64,000 nucleotides of DNA, taken from Xylanibacter oryzae DSM 17970 (lineage in GTDB: Bacteria; Bacteroidota; Bacteroidia; Bacteroidales; Bacteroidaceae). The notes under the pieces are model-generated. The model was not told where the DNA came from. It searched no databases and saw only the letters and a program-made list of their open reading frames with translations. The stretch covers positions 1,266,703-1,330,702 of the forward strand of contig NZ_KK073873.1 in assembly GCF_000585355.1 (NCBI RefSeq). The letters run 5' to 3'. Both the position numbers and the translations under genes were made by a program. Numbering within the stretch: the first letter of the stretch is position 1; every line of letters begins with the position of its first letter. Below are positions 1-8,823 of this stretch, piece by piece.

Positions 1-1167
1 CATATGATGGGTACTCTTCGTATGATGGATAACGCAAGGGCAATACGCCTTTATATATCTTCGGCCAATGCCAATAATTCAGAATCCTTTGATAACTATC
101 TAGCTGGAGAATTGGAATGGCTTTACAATAAAGCGCAGAAAGAAGAATTCGCCGGCAGCAACTATTATCCCAACCACTATACAGAAGTCTTAGACCGATT
201 GGTAAACATACAACTGGTCAAGAAATACGAGAGTTGGAACCGTAGTGATGTAGCCACTGCCCTAGTTGGTGTAATACGCCATCAGCAGTCAGCCATGCAG
301 TCATCCCAGCCTTACTACGACAACACGTGGAATCCTGAATACAGGACAGATTATTTTTATCGTCTTGATTCATTAAGTGCTTATTCTACAAGTTGTTACA
401 TTGATTACATTCAACAGACACCTTCACATAGTATTGATGCATGGATACTGTCACACATAAGCCGTGACAGCAATTACCTCAACGATATTATCGGCACAAA
501 ATATCTGTGCAGTGGCGAATACGCCAAGGCTATTGAATACCTTGAAAAGGTACCACTCTCATACCTTGACCACCAGAACATAAGTAAGCATATGGCGTCA
601 CGTTCATTTTCCAAAGAGAAATGGTTTTATGATATGCGTCGCCCTGATTATGATAATCAGTCTGGTACGCACCTTACATACAATATGAAGCTACTGTTTG
701 CCCAAAAGATGAACGATATGGAGAACAAGTTTACTGTGCTTAACGATCAGGAGCGCATCAAAATGGCATACGATATAGCCACGATGTACTATCAGGCAAG
801 TCATCTTGGCGACTGTTGGTTTATCACTCACTACGCATGGAGCATCGGCGATAGCGCACGTGTAGGCGAGGCCGACTTTGTGGCAAGAGCTGTCAACTAT
901 CTCAAGATAGCAAAGAACAGTACAGATTTCACTCTCAAAGAAAAATCACTCTACGCCCTTGCATACATCCCTATTGATGCATGGTATGATGAAGTGTGGA
1001 ATGACAAGACCAATAAGTATGTAACACAATACTACAAGTCATCAAGACAATACAAAGCACTCGAAGAACTGGCCGATTTTGAAATCAGCAATCCACAGTC
1101 GTCACCAAGTATCTATGTCACAAGATGTGATGTACTGAAACAGTTCAATAAATCAAGAAATAATTAA
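1..1167 (+). CDS. C-terminal part of a TPR-like hypothetical protein (5' end outside window)
   Basis: The reading frame is open through the first base of the window, so this is probably the 3' part of a longer gene; an ATG at position 4 is only an internal methionine candidate. The visible 388 residues are helix-rich and aromatic-rich. A segment near residues 165-190 (GTKYLCSGEYAKAIEYLEK) resembles a tetratricopeptide helix pair. No catalytic motif is visible. The stop is 12 bases before the acyl-CoA synthetase start, so the two genes may be co-transcribed. I do not recognise the family; a TPR-type scaffold or surface protein is an inference. Confidence 0.6.
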   Translation, partial: HMMGTLRMMDNARAIRLYISSANANNSESFDNYLAGELEWLYNKAQKEEFAGSNYYPNHYTEVLDRLVNIQLVKKYESWNRSDVATALVGVIRHQQSAMQSSQPYYDNTWNPEYRTDYFYRLDSLSAYSTSCYIDYIQQTPSHSIDAWILSHISRDSNYLNDIIGTKYLCSGEYAKAIEYLEKVPLSYLDHQNISKHMASRSFSKEKWFYDMRRPDYDNQSGTHLTYNMKLLFAQKMNDMENKFTVLNDQERIKMAYDIATMYYQASHLGDCWFITHYAWSIGDSARVGEADFVARAVNYLKIAKNSTDFTLKEKSLYALAYIPIDAWYDEVWNDKTNKYVTQYYKSSRQYKALEELADFEISNPQSSPSIYVTRCDVLKQFNKSRNN

Positions 1168-1179
1168 AAGATATAATAT

Positions 1180-3258
1180 ATGATTACTCCCGAATTACTA
1201 CATCCAGAAAGTATAGTTGTAGTAGGTGCCTCAAACAACACTCACAAACCGGGCGGAGCTATCGTCCGCAACCTGTTAAGCGGTGGTTATAAGGGTACTC
1301 TTCGACTTGTAAATCCTAAGGAAGACGAAATACAAGGCATTAAAGTTTTTAACGATGTAGAAGACATTCCCCCTACCCAGTTGGCTATCCTGGTCATACC
1401 GGCCAGGTTTTGTCCCGACGTGGTAGAGACTCTTGCTACGGGCAAGAATACGAAAGCCTTTATCATCATATCAGCCGGATTCGGCGAAGAGACTCACGAA
1501 GGTCTTATTCTTGAAGAGCGCATCCTTGACATATGCAACAAAAACGGTGCAGCCCTTATCGGTCCTAACTGTATAGGCATGCTCAATATGTGCCATCACA
1601 GTGTGTTCACCCAACCAATACCCAACCTCAACCGTAAAGGTGTTGATTTTATATCCAGTTCTGGAGCTACGGCTGTATTCATCCTTGAGTCGGCTGTCAT
1701 CAAAGGTCTTCAGTTCAATTCGGTATGGAGTGTTGGCAACGGCAAGCAGATCGGTGTAGAAGACGTGCTGCAATATATGGACGAAAACTTTGATATAACG
1801 ACCGACTCGAAAGTCAAGCTTCTATATATCGAAAACATAAAAGACCCCGATAAACTCCTGTTCCACTCATCATCACTTATCCGCAAAGGATGCAAGATAG
1901 CAGCTATCAAGTCGGGCACATCCGAGAGCGGCAGTCGTGCGGCATCGTCACACACAGGTGCGATAGCCACAAGCGATTCAGCTGTAGAGGCTCTCTTCAG
2001 AAAGGCCGGTATCGTAAGATGCTTCTCACGAGAGGAACTCACAACGGTAGGTTGCATCATGACACTGCCGCATCTTGAAGGGCGCAATTTTGCCATTGTC
2101 ACCCATGCAGGAGGCCCCGGTGTAATGCTCACCGACGCACTGTCTAAAGGAGGTCTTAATGTACCGAAATTAGAAGGAGAAGTTGCCGAAGAACTGAAGA
2201 GCAAACTCTTCCCCGGCGCATCCGTAAGCAATCCTATAGACATACTTGCCACCGGAACTCCCGAACAGCTCGATACGGCTATAGAATACTGCGACAAGCG
2301 ATTTGACAATGTAGACGCCATTGCCGTAATATTCGGTACTCCGGGACTTGTAACCCTGTACGAGGCATACGATGTTCTACACAAGAAGATACTGACATGC
2401 GACAAACCGATATTCCCGATATTGCCGTCACTGCATACAGCAGGCCCCGAAGTAGATGAGTTCCTTAAGAAAGGCCATGTCAACTTCAGTGATGAGGTAA
2501 CCCTTGCCACAGCCCTTACCCGCATCATGCACACCCCGCAACCTGCTCCACCTGAGATAGAACTCTTCGGAGTAGACGTTCCACGTATACGCACCATCAT
2601 AGACTCTATACACAGCAATGGTTACATCGAGCCACAGAAGGTTAAAGAGTTGCTTAACGCAGCAGGTATACCTACTGTGCCTGAGTTTGTATCAGACAAC
2701 AAAGACGAAATACTCTCATTTGCCCGCAAAACAGGATTCCCGGTAGTAGTCAAGGTGGTAGGTCCGATACACAAGAGCGATGTAGGCGGTGTTACCCTCA
2801 ACATCAAGAGCGAAGCCCACCTGGCCTTAGAGTTCGACAGGATGATGTCAATCAAAGATGCCGTATCGGTTATGATACAGCCAATGCTCAAAGGCACCGA
2901 ACTGTTTATTGGCGCCAAATACGAAGAGCGGTTTGGTCACGTGGTACTGTGCGGACTGGGAGGTATCTTCGTCGAAGTACTCCGCGATATATCTTCGGGT
3001 CTGGCTCCACTGTCGTACGACGAAGCCTACTCTATGATACACTCATTGAAGGCATACAAGATAATAAGAGGCACCCGCGGCAAGAAAGGCATCAATGAAG
3101 CCAAATATGCCGAAACAATAGTAAGACTGTCTACACTGCTCCGTTTTGCTACAGAAATCAAAGAACTGGATATCAATCCACTGTTGGCCACAGAACAAGA
3201 CGTAACAGTAGTCGACTCAAGGATACTAATCAAAAAAGACAACAACAACAATAAATGA
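1180..3258 (+). CDS. Acetate--CoA ligase (ADP-forming), fused alpha-beta chain
   Basis: This 692-residue protein matches the single-chain NDP-forming acyl-CoA synthetase family, which interconverts acyl-CoA, ADP and phosphate with acid, CoA and ATP. Domain order is a CoA-binding Rossmann domain (about residues 8-130, GASNN near the start), a succinyl-CoA-ligase-like domain, and an ATP-grasp domain (about 485-690). The phosphorylated catalytic histidine is visible as SSHTGAIA, His258. Length and order fit the alpha-beta fusion. The gene ends in an ATGA overlap with the EamA transporter gene, so the two are translationally coupled. The physiological substrate cannot be read from sequence; ATP generation during acetate formation is the usual role. 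Confidence 0.93.
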   Translation: MITPELLHPESIVVVGASNNTHKPGGAIVRNLLSGGYKGTLRLVNPKEDEIQGIKVFNDVEDIPPTQLAILVIPARFCPDVVETLATGKNTKAFIIISAGFGEETHEGLILEERILDICNKNGAALIGPNCIGMLNMCHHSVFTQPIPNLNRKGVDFISSSGATAVFILESAVIKGLQFNSVWSVGNGKQIGVEDVLQYMDENFDITTDSKVKLLYIENIKDPDKLLFHSSSLIRKGCKIAAIKSGTSESGSRAASSHTGAIATSDSAVEALFRKAGIVRCFSREELTTVGCIMTLPHLEGRNFAIVTHAGGPGVMLTDALSKGGLNVPKLEGEVAEELKSKLFPGASVSNPIDILATGTPEQLDTAIEYCDKRFDNVDAIAVIFGTPGLVTLYEAYDVLHKKILTCDKPIFPILPSLHTAGPEVDEFLKKGHVNFSDEVTLATALTRIMHTPQPAPPEIELFGVDVPRIRTIIDSIHSNGYIEPQKVKELLNAAGIPTVPEFVSDNKDEILSFARKTGFPVVVKVVGPIHKSDVGGVTLNIKSEAHLALEFDRMMSIKDAVSVMIQPMLKGTELFIGAKYEERFGHVVLCGLGGIFVEVLRDISSGLAPLSYDEAYSMIHSLKAYKIIRGTRGKKGINEAKYAETIVRLSTLLRFATEIKELDINPLLATEQDVTVVDSRILIKKDNNNNK

Positions 3259-4196
3259 ACAATACTTTTAAGGGATACCTCTGCGGAATCATAGCTGCAA
3301 TATGTTATGGAACCAATCCGCTAGGGGTATTGCTTCTTTATCGGGATGGGATAAACTCCAACTCGGCGGTTTTCTATCGTTACATTCTAGCCATGCTGAT
3401 ACTCTTCGGCATGATGATAGTACAGCGCAAGTCGTTTGCTGTAAGCAAGAGAGAATTATTAATAGTAAGTATATTAGGCATACTCTTCTCAGCCTCATCA
3501 CTCACCCTGTTTATCAGTTTTCAGTATATGGATGCAGGCATAGCCTCAACCATGCTATTTGTATATCCTGTGATGGTGGCCGTACTCATGATAGTACTTT
3601 TCAAAGAACGGCTATCTATAGTCACCATGCTGTCTATCGCCCTGGCCATCGGCGGTATAACCCTCTTATACCATGGCGGCAATGGTTCCACACTGAGTGC
3701 AGCCGGTGTCGCTCTGGTTATGGTATCGTCGCTGACCTATGCCATATACATAATCACGCTTAATAAGTCGAAACTCAGGATGTCGGTCATAAAACTTACA
3801 TTTTATATCACCCTGGTAGGAACAATAGCCATCGGTCTCTTTTCGCTAACTTCGCAAAGCAACCATATACAGTGGCTTAGCCGACCGGAGATGTGGGGTT
3901 ACGCCATGATATTGGCTCTTGTACCAACCGTAATATCCCTGGTAATGATGACAATAGCCATCAAGTCTGTTGGTTCTACCCCATCAGCCATAATGGGAGC
4001 CTTAGAACCTGTTACGGCTGTCATCATAGGTATCACCATTTTCGGCGAAGCCTTCACAGAGCGCCTCGCCGTAGGCATAGTTCTTATTCTGTCGGCAGTA
4101 ATGTTGATTATCATAAGCAAGGCTTTCAATCTCCATTCCTTCGCCAATGCCATAGTCTATGTAGGGCATAAAGTGAAGAAATGGAGATGGCATTAA
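3255..4196 (+). CDS. EamA/DMT family membrane transporter
   Basis: A 313-residue, very hydrophobic protein with about ten predicted transmembrane helices in two repeated halves, as in the drug/metabolite transporter (EamA, RhaT-like) superfamily. It starts with GYLCGIIAAICYGTNPLG, a typical first helix with a conserved Pro. The second half contains the family-like stretch GALEPVTAVIIGITIFGE. It overlaps the upstream acyl-CoA synthetase stop by four bases. The substrate is unknown; metabolite export or uptake in the inner membrane is what the family does. Confidence 0.9.
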   Translation: MNNTFKGYLCGIIAAICYGTNPLGVLLLYRDGINSNSAVFYRYILAMLILFGMMIVQRKSFAVSKRELLIVSILGILFSASSLTLFISFQYMDAGIASTMLFVYPVMVAVLMIVLFKERLSIVTMLSIALAIGGITLLYHGGNGSTLSAAGVALVMVSSLTYAIYIITLNKSKLRMSVIKLTFYITLVGTIAIGLFSLTSQSNHIQWLSRPEMWGYAMILALVPTVISLVMMTIAIKSVGSTPSAIMGALEPVTAVIIGITIFGEAFTERLAVGIVLILSAVMLIIISKAFNLHSFANAIVYVGHKVKKWRWH

Positions 4197-4202
4197 CAGC
4201 CT

Positions 4203-5267
4203 CTATCTTATTCTGTTGATGAAAGGCACAAGCTCGTCTGCCATCCTGCGTGCCTGAAGCATAGATGGGTGATAGTCGGCACCATAACCCAGAGAACCAT
4301 TCATAGGTGTGAAGTCAAAGCGGTAGAAACCACTGTCACCCAGTTCTGTTTTGATTTCATCAAGCACCTTCTTCTGGTCCATAAGAGGTTTGCCGTTAAG
4401 CATGCTACCTGTCAGCATCACAATCTTAGCCTTGGGATATATGGCACGCAGGTGCTTCATAAAGCCCATATAATGGCTCTTAAACAACTGTAAGTCATAG
4501 TTAGGAGTGCTCAGATCATTCGTGCCGAGGTTTACGCAAACGATGTCTGGTGTATAGCGCTTGCTATTCCACAACTCTGAAGAGTCGTAAAGCAGTGTAT
4601 AGTCATACCAGCGTGGCATGATATCCTTATCGCCTGCCTTCGGACCATTATAATTGCGGTATGCACCGATACCCGAACGGGCTACTACCATGCTTTCGGC
4701 ATTCAGTCGGCGTGCGGCGATACCTGCATAGGTATAATAATGATTTTCGGTAGAGTCGCTGAAGTGCATCAATTTGTTGCCTGCCTCGATACCGTAACCG
4801 CAAGTTATCGAATTGCCGATAAACTCCATTTTCAGTTTATACCTGTTCACATAAGGCAGAATCTTTGCGCCACGGTCGATGATAAATCCACGGAATTCAG
4901 GACGTCTGATATATCCCTCGTAAGCCAGCATCACCTTACAGTTATGGTTACCCTTTTTTAGTCCCTTGATAAGTGTCATCACAGAATCTTTCCGTCCGAA
5001 ATTCACCTTTACAGGGTTATCATTGTCAATAGTAACCATAAAATACCCACTGTTTGGTTTAGCCTTCATCCTTATAGACGAGCCTGTAAAATTAGTCTCA
5101 ATAGCCGAACCCGGATAAACCATACACGGAGCCTTCTTGTTTTTGAAACTAAAGCGGCCTGTATAATGAATATTAGCATTATCAGCCGAAACTACTTGAC
5201 TGGGTTGCTGAGCAACGCAATTGATAGATGCTACAGCGAGCATCATCACGAATAACAGTTTTTTCAT
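4203..5267 (-). CDS. Secreted SGNH/GDSL esterase, CE2-like
   Basis: A 354-residue protein with a signal peptide (MKKLLFVMMLAVASINCVAQ). An N-terminal beta-rich domain (about 25-140) resembles that of carbohydrate esterase family 2. The SGNH hydrolase domain follows. Visible motifs are the block I serine in GNSIT (Ser153), GTND (residues 248-251) and the catalytic pair in DYH (Asp331, His333). The expected activity is deacetylation of sugars or xylo-oligosaccharides in the periplasm or outside the cell. It converges with the EamA gene (6 bp apart). A TATATTTG -7 box lies about 50 bp upstream of the start. Confidence 0.88.
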   Translation of the reverse strand: MKKLLFVMMLAVASINCVAQQPSQVVSADNANIHYTGRFSFKNKKAPCMVYPGSAIETNFTGSSIRMKAKPNSGYFMVTIDNDNPVKVNFGRKDSVMTLIKGLKKGNHNCKVMLAYEGYIRRPEFRGFIIDRGAKILPYVNRYKLKMEFIGNSITCGYGIEAGNKLMHFSDSTENHYYTYAGIAARRLNAESMVVARSGIGAYRNYNGPKAGDKDIMPRWYDYTLLYDSSELWNSKRYTPDIVCVNLGTNDLSTPNYDLQLFKSHYMGFMKHLRAIYPKAKIVMLTGSMLNGKPLMDQKKVLDEIKTELGDSGFYRFDFTPMNGSLGYGADYHPSMLQARRMADELVPFINRIR

Positions 5268-5424
5268 TGTATTATTAAATTATACTTTCTTTGTATTATC
5301 AAATTTTATGCAAATATACAGCAAAACATTTATTTTCAGAAAGAATCACTCAACATATTCTGCCATTTCATCACATCAGTAATTATTATAAGTAATATAA
5401 GACTTCCGTTTGTTTAATCCCTAT

Positions 5425-6138
5425 TTAAAAATCAATGCTATCCCCTTCTTTGTTTATACAGAAGAAGTCAACATTACGCTCCCTGCAGACCGGTTCAAAG
5501 GCATTAGCCATATCATTAGGGTTAGCACTGAAATGCATAGGCGCAAACAATTTTGTAGGTACACTGTCAATAAACTGTCTCGGTCCGCGCATATATTCGC
5601 TGCCCAATCTGCTGTCAACCGGAAACATAGCCACATCCAGTGTCTTTACCACCTTACAGATATCCTTAAGTTCACCCAGATAAGCCATTTCAAACTTCAT
5701 CGACTCCTCCTTGGTACATTCGTCAGCCCAGTGCCAGTTGTTTAAGTCGCCCGCATGGAATATTCTCTTCCCTTCGGTCTCAATATACCACGACACCCCT
5801 ATATCCGTACTGCCAAAAGCCTGTACGCTTATCTTGTCATCCTTATACTCAGCTCCCTTAGCCATGAACAGCGCATCCTCTTTCTGAGCACGATGATGGC
5901 GCAGAATATCTTTAGACAGGATATACTTAATGTCCGGTCTCATCTCTTTCCATTTCAGTATCTCAGGTACGAAATGATCGGGATGGAAGTGTGATGCCAT
6001 CACATAGATGCTCCCCTTATTGCGTAGCAAACCGGGAATCACGCCTGCGGGGTCTTTCCAATAGTCCAGTATGATAGTTATGTCATCGCCCACTAGGGCA
6101 AACCCACTATGATATATATAAATCAGTTTCATATTCAC
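5425..6138 (-). CDS. MBL-fold metallo-hydrolase (UlaG-like)
   Basis: A 237-residue metallo-beta-lactamase-fold protein with the metal-binding HxHxDH motif at His50, His52, Asp54, His55 (SHFHPDH). A later metal-site aspartate lies in FHAGDLN, and a histidine lies in APMHFS. The size and short N-terminal strand (IYHSGFALVG) match the UlaG-like hydrolases of unknown substrate. The listed start is GTG, overlapping the upstream phzF-like stop by one base (TAGTG); an ATG two codons in is an equally good start. Cytosolic, since no signal peptide is seen. Confidence 0.85.
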   Translation of the reverse strand: MNMKLIYIYHSGFALVGDDITIILDYWKDPAGVIPGLLRNKGSIYVMASHFHPDHFVPEILKWKEMRPDIKYILSKDILRHHRAQKEDALFMAKGAEYKDDKISVQAFGSTDIGVSWYIETEGKRIFHAGDLNNWHWADECTKEESMKFEMAYLGELKDICKVVKTLDVAMFPVDSRLGSEYMRGPRQFIDSVPTKLFAPMHFSANPNDMANAFEPVCRERNVDFFCINKEGDSIDF

Positions 6139-6932
6139 TATATGGATATTTCTCCTGTCAGATATAATTTTGCATTACCACCTATTAGGCATCTATCGCC
6201 TTTAAATTCACAAAAGAGTTGTCCTCCTCGCTTTGACAGTTGGCGAGCTACAAAGGTATTCTTATTCAGTTTCTTTGACCATAGAGGCAACAGTGATGTA
6301 TGCGAAGACCCGGTAACAGGATCTTCAGGTATTCCTGTTTGAGGTGCAAAGAATCGTGAAACGAAGTCGACATCATCACCCTTTGCAGTAACGACCAGTC
6401 CCCTGCCCTTCAATTTTGATACCTCATTCAGGTCCGGTTGTAGATGCTTTAAATCAGATTCCGTCTCTATCACTGTGATATAATCCGTTTTACCCTTGTA
6501 TGTCTCTATCGGTTTTAAACCAATACATTTTTCTATCTGTGCGTTATTTTCTTCAGAGAGCAACTGCAGATCATCGGTTGGGAAATCCATCATCAGCAAG
6601 TCATCTCTTTTTCTTACTGTCAATAATCCGCTTCGGCATGAATAAAATCTAATCTCATCATCATTATATCCCAGCACATTAAACAGCACAAATGCAGATG
6701 CCAGAGTAGCGTGTCCGCATAGGTCAACCTCTACAGACGGTGTAAACCATCTTATCTCATAATCTTGCCCGTGAGGCACTAAAAAAGCTGTCTCAGCCAG
6801 ATTATTCTCAGTGCCAATATTCTGCATCAGCCTTTCATCAATCCAAGAATCCAATACACATACAGCTGCCGGATTACCAGAAAACAAGGTGCTTGTAAAA
6901 GCATCTACTTGATATAATTTTATTTTGCTCAT
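6138..6932 (-). CDS. PhzF family protein (isomerase-like)
   Basis: A 264-residue member of the PhzF/diaminopimelate-epimerase-fold family. Visible family motifs are GNPAAVC near residue 19, the conserved Glu47 in NLAETAF, DLCGHAT in the middle, and a C-terminal phosphate-binding GIPEDPVTGSS loop. The family catalyses isomerisations in phenazine and other secondary pathways. No phenazine genes are nearby, so the substrate is open. It is coupled to the downstream MBL hydrolase by a one-base overlap and forms a two-gene operon with it. Confidence 0.9.
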   Translation of the reverse strand: MSKIKLYQVDAFTSTLFSGNPAAVCVLDSWIDERLMQNIGTENNLAETAFLVPHGQDYEIRWFTPSVEVDLCGHATLASAFVLFNVLGYNDDEIRFYSCRSGLLTVRKRDDLLMMDFPTDDLQLLSEENNAQIEKCIGLKPIETYKGKTDYITVIETESDLKHLQPDLNEVSKLKGRGLVVTAKGDDVDFVSRFFAPQTGIPEDPVTGSSHTSLLPLWSKKLNKNTFVARQLSKRGGQLFCEFKGDRCLIGGNAKLYLTGEISI

Positions 6933-6986
6933 AACTGTTATTGATAACTTCTACTTTAATAAATATATAATTCTTTTGTTAATATG

Positions 6987-7808
6987 CTATTTACTTTTTA
7001 CTGCTTTTTTGGCAATGATAAGATACAGTCCAACTACTATGAAAGGAATGCTTAATAACTGCCCCATATCAAGAGTCATGTAATTTTCAAAACTTTCTTG
7101 AGCTTCCTTTATGAACTCAATGCAAAAGCGTGAAATAAAAATCAGAAAGATACTTGAGCCAAAGAAAAAGCCTGATTTAAATTCCGAACGTCTGTACTTA
7201 TATAAGGTAAATAATATTATAAAAATCACCAGATAAGCTAACGCTTCATATAATTGGGCCGGATGTCGTGGATTCATATCTACCCGCTCAAAAACTACTG
7301 CCCACGGAACATCAGTAACATCACCAATAATTTCAGAGTTCATAAAATTGCCAATTCTTATACACATGCCTCCTAATGGAGCTACCACTCCGATATAATC
7401 AAGAGTCTTTAATACAGGACTCTTTGTTTGTCTGCAATACAAAAATATTGCTATCAACAATCCGATAGCACCACCGTGACTTGCCAGTCCCCTGTATCCA
7501 AAACTAAAACTTCCGTTTCTAAAAGAGATTGGTAAAATCATTTCAAGTGGATGAGCCAGGAAATATTCAGGTTCGTAAAAAAGGCAATGCCCTAGTCTAG
7601 CCCCGGCTACAATACCAACGAAACAATACAGAAAAAGTTTGGTAAACAAGGCGTCGGGTATTCCTTCTTTCTTAAAAAGCCTATTTATAATATAGCTAGA
7701 AATTACTATTCCACCAACAAATAAGAGATTATAATATCCAAGAGTAAAACTTCCAAACTTCAATATATATGGACTTATATTCCAATAAATATATAGTATA
7801 TTTTCCAT
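6987..7808 (-). CDS. lgt: Prolipoprotein diacylglyceryl transferase
   Basis: This 273-residue polytopic inner-membrane enzyme transfers diacylglycerol from phosphatidylglycerol to the lipobox cysteine of prelipoproteins. It has about seven membrane helices, the HGG motif (SHGGAIGLLIA), the Lgt signature RIGNFMNSEIIG, and the C-terminal QLYEALAYL segment. The window encodes several lipoproteins that would be substrates. It has its own promoter directly upstream (7833-7865). Length is normal for the family. Confidence 0.95.
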   Translation of the reverse strand: MENILYIYWNISPYILKFGSFTLGYYNLLFVGGIVISSYIINRLFKKEGIPDALFTKLFLYCFVGIVAGARLGHCLFYEPEYFLAHPLEMILPISFRNGSFSFGYRGLASHGGAIGLLIAIFLYCRQTKSPVLKTLDYIGVVAPLGGMCIRIGNFMNSEIIGDVTDVPWAVVFERVDMNPRHPAQLYEALAYLVIFIILFTLYKYRRSEFKSGFFFGSSIFLIFISRFCIEFIKEAQESFENYMTLDMGQLLSIPFIVVGLYLIIAKKAVKSK

Positions 7809-7832
7809 TACTTTAAATTATTAAATCGAAAG

Positions 7833-7865
7833 CAAAGATAACAAAAAAGTCAAAACGGCAACAAA
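7833..7865 (-). promoter_or_regulatory. lgt promoter
   Basis: On the minus strand a -33 TTTG (7865-7862) and a -7 TATCTTTG (7840-7833) are 21 bp apart, matching the Bacteroidetes consensus TTTG-N19-21-TAnnTTTG. The start codon is about 25 bp downstream. Confidence 0.75.
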
Positions 7866-7941
7866 TTCGTAACAAATATATTGGTTTTTAAGATCAAAAT
7901 AACAAAAGAGAGACATTTCAGCCTTGTTACAATAAATAAAT

Positions 7942-7976
7942 AACGGCATCTGCTACTATTATTCGCAGATGCCGTT
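7942..7976 (-). terminator. Perfect 12-bp hairpin after the HU/smalltalk genes
   Basis: AACGGCATCTGC (7942-7953) and its exact complement GCAGATGCCGTT (7965-7976) flank an 11-base loop. It sits 18 bp past the smalltalk stop and between that unit and the lgt promoter, so it most likely ends the HU-smalltalk transcript. No long T-run follows. A degenerate copy of this hairpin and its surroundings is present near 23650-23735. Confidence 0.75.
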
Positions 7977-7994
7977 ACAGACATTTCTTTCGGT

Positions 7995-8102
7995 TTAATT
8001 AGCTGCTACCGCAGTTCCTGTTACCAGTCCTGCCAGGGCGCTGAGTACAGTTATAAGTACCTGTATCAGCTTGCCCCAGTTGGTGGATGAAATCTTTGAC
8101 AT
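7995..8102 (-). CDS. Smalltalk-type small protein, 35 aa
   Basis: A 35-codon gene starting MSKISSTNWGKLIQVL, with a single hydrophobic helix (about residues 12-32) and ending VAAN. It matches the size, composition and genomic position of the Bacteroidales 'smalltalk' peptides, which sit just downstream of HU-like genes; their function is unknown. An unusually strong Shine-Dalgarno-like purine tract (AAAGGAGGACAC) precedes the ATG, which is notable because most Bacteroidetes genes lack one. Probably membrane-inserted and co-transcribed with the HU-like gene. Confidence 0.8.
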   Translation of the reverse strand: MSKISSTNWGKLIQVLITVLSALAGLVTGTAVAAN

Positions 8103-8121
8103 TGTGTCCTCCTTTCCTGCA

Positions 8122-8140
8122 ACTGCCTATTCCAGGCAGT
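8122..8140 (-). other. Hairpin between HU-like gene and smalltalk gene
   Basis: ACTGCCT (8122-8128) and AGGCAGT (8134-8140) form a 7-bp stem with a 5-base loop. It lies 20 bp upstream of the smalltalk start, between the two genes. It could be an intercistronic processing or stability element; it has no T-run of its own. Confidence 0.5.
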
Positions 8141-8215
8141 CCTTGTCAGGATTTCGCAGATGGAGTACCACCAGCCTTAGCTTTCGCAGTTTCTTTCTCA
8201 CCGACAATGGCATTC

Positions 8216-8617
8216 TTAGGAGCCCTGCACTGTGGCATTACTCAAGAACTTCTTGGTTCTTGTACCAGAGGCATCCTTCTTGGTTTCAGGGCAGAAGTTT
8301 ACACGAAGACCTTTTACGTTCTTACCTACCGAGTAGGTGTCGATAGTCTGACTTCCTGTACCTTTTATTCCAATCTTGAAACTTCCAAAACCGTTGAGCT
8401 TCACTCTTGTAGAGTTCTGCAACTGGTCTGTCATCGTCTCTACCAGTTCTGATAATACAGCTAAGATATCACTCTTTTTCACAGTACTGTTACGCTGCAT
8501 TATCTCGGCAAGTCCCTCTGTGTCTATCACGTTAGTGACTATGGCACGGGCGAAGAACTGACCTGCTGTACGGCTGGCCTTTCGGTTGTCTTTTGCTAAT
8601 TTGTAAAGAATAGGCAT
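8216..8617 (-). CDS. HU-like DNA-binding protein (HU-related family), tail frameshifted
   Basis: The 133-residue product starts MPILYKLAKDNRK and has the HU/IHF-like core: helix pair, then VKLNGFGSFKIGI as the beta-arm entry. This is the Bacteroidales histone-like HU-related branch, which binds double-stranded DNA. The frame stops after NATVQGS, but a +1 shift at a GGG run continues as APKNAIVGEKETAKAKA and ends at 8146, a lysine/alanine-rich tail of the kind expected for this family. A single extra G at about 8222-8224 would explain this. It is followed by the smalltalk gene and preceded by a leader with two hairpins. The core is a confident call; whether the tail is lost in the organism or the break is a sequencing error is open. 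Confidence 0.85.
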   Translation of the reverse strand: MPILYKLAKDNRKASRTAGQFFARAIVTNVIDTEGLAEIMQRNSTVKKSDILAVLSELVETMTDQLQNSTRVKLNGFGSFKIGIKGTGSQTIDTYSVGKNVKGLRVNFCPETKKDASGTRTKKFLSNATVQGS

Positions 8618-8660
8618 ATTACAATCCTTTCGTTAAATGGTTATACAATCATCGTGATTC

Positions 8661-8705
8661 GGCTAAGCGCTTAGCCCTGATCACTATGGCTCAGGAGTTT
8701 CCTGA
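8661..8705 (-). promoter_or_regulatory. Two palindromes in the HU-like gene leader
   Basis: A perfect 16-bp palindrome GGCTAAGCGCTTAGCC (8661-8676) and a second inverted repeat TCAGGA-GTT-TCCTGA (8691-8705) lie in the roughly 120-base untranslated leader. They could be RNA hairpins controlling translation or protein operators. Confidence 0.5.
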
Positions 8706-8745
8706 ACGCTACTGCAATAAGATGTTTGTTTCTTGATTGCGAGTG

Positions 8746-8776
8746 CAAAGGTAATACATTTAACAGCCGATTGCAA
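8746..8776 (-). promoter_or_regulatory. HU-like gene promoter
   Basis: On the minus strand a -7 TACCTTTG (8753-8746) is preceded 20 bp upstream by TTG (8776-8774), fitting the Bacteroidetes consensus. Transcription would start near 8740, giving a long leader before the ATG at 8617. Confidence 0.7.
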
Positions 8777-8823
8777 CAATACTGCCCGTGGCGCTAATCC
8801 AAAATGACTATAACATTAAAAAC

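Noticed and set aside
1710-2618. 302-codon minus-strand frame
   Set aside because: Lies wholly inside the acyl-CoA synthetase gene, antisense, and resembles no family; a shadow of the real gene.
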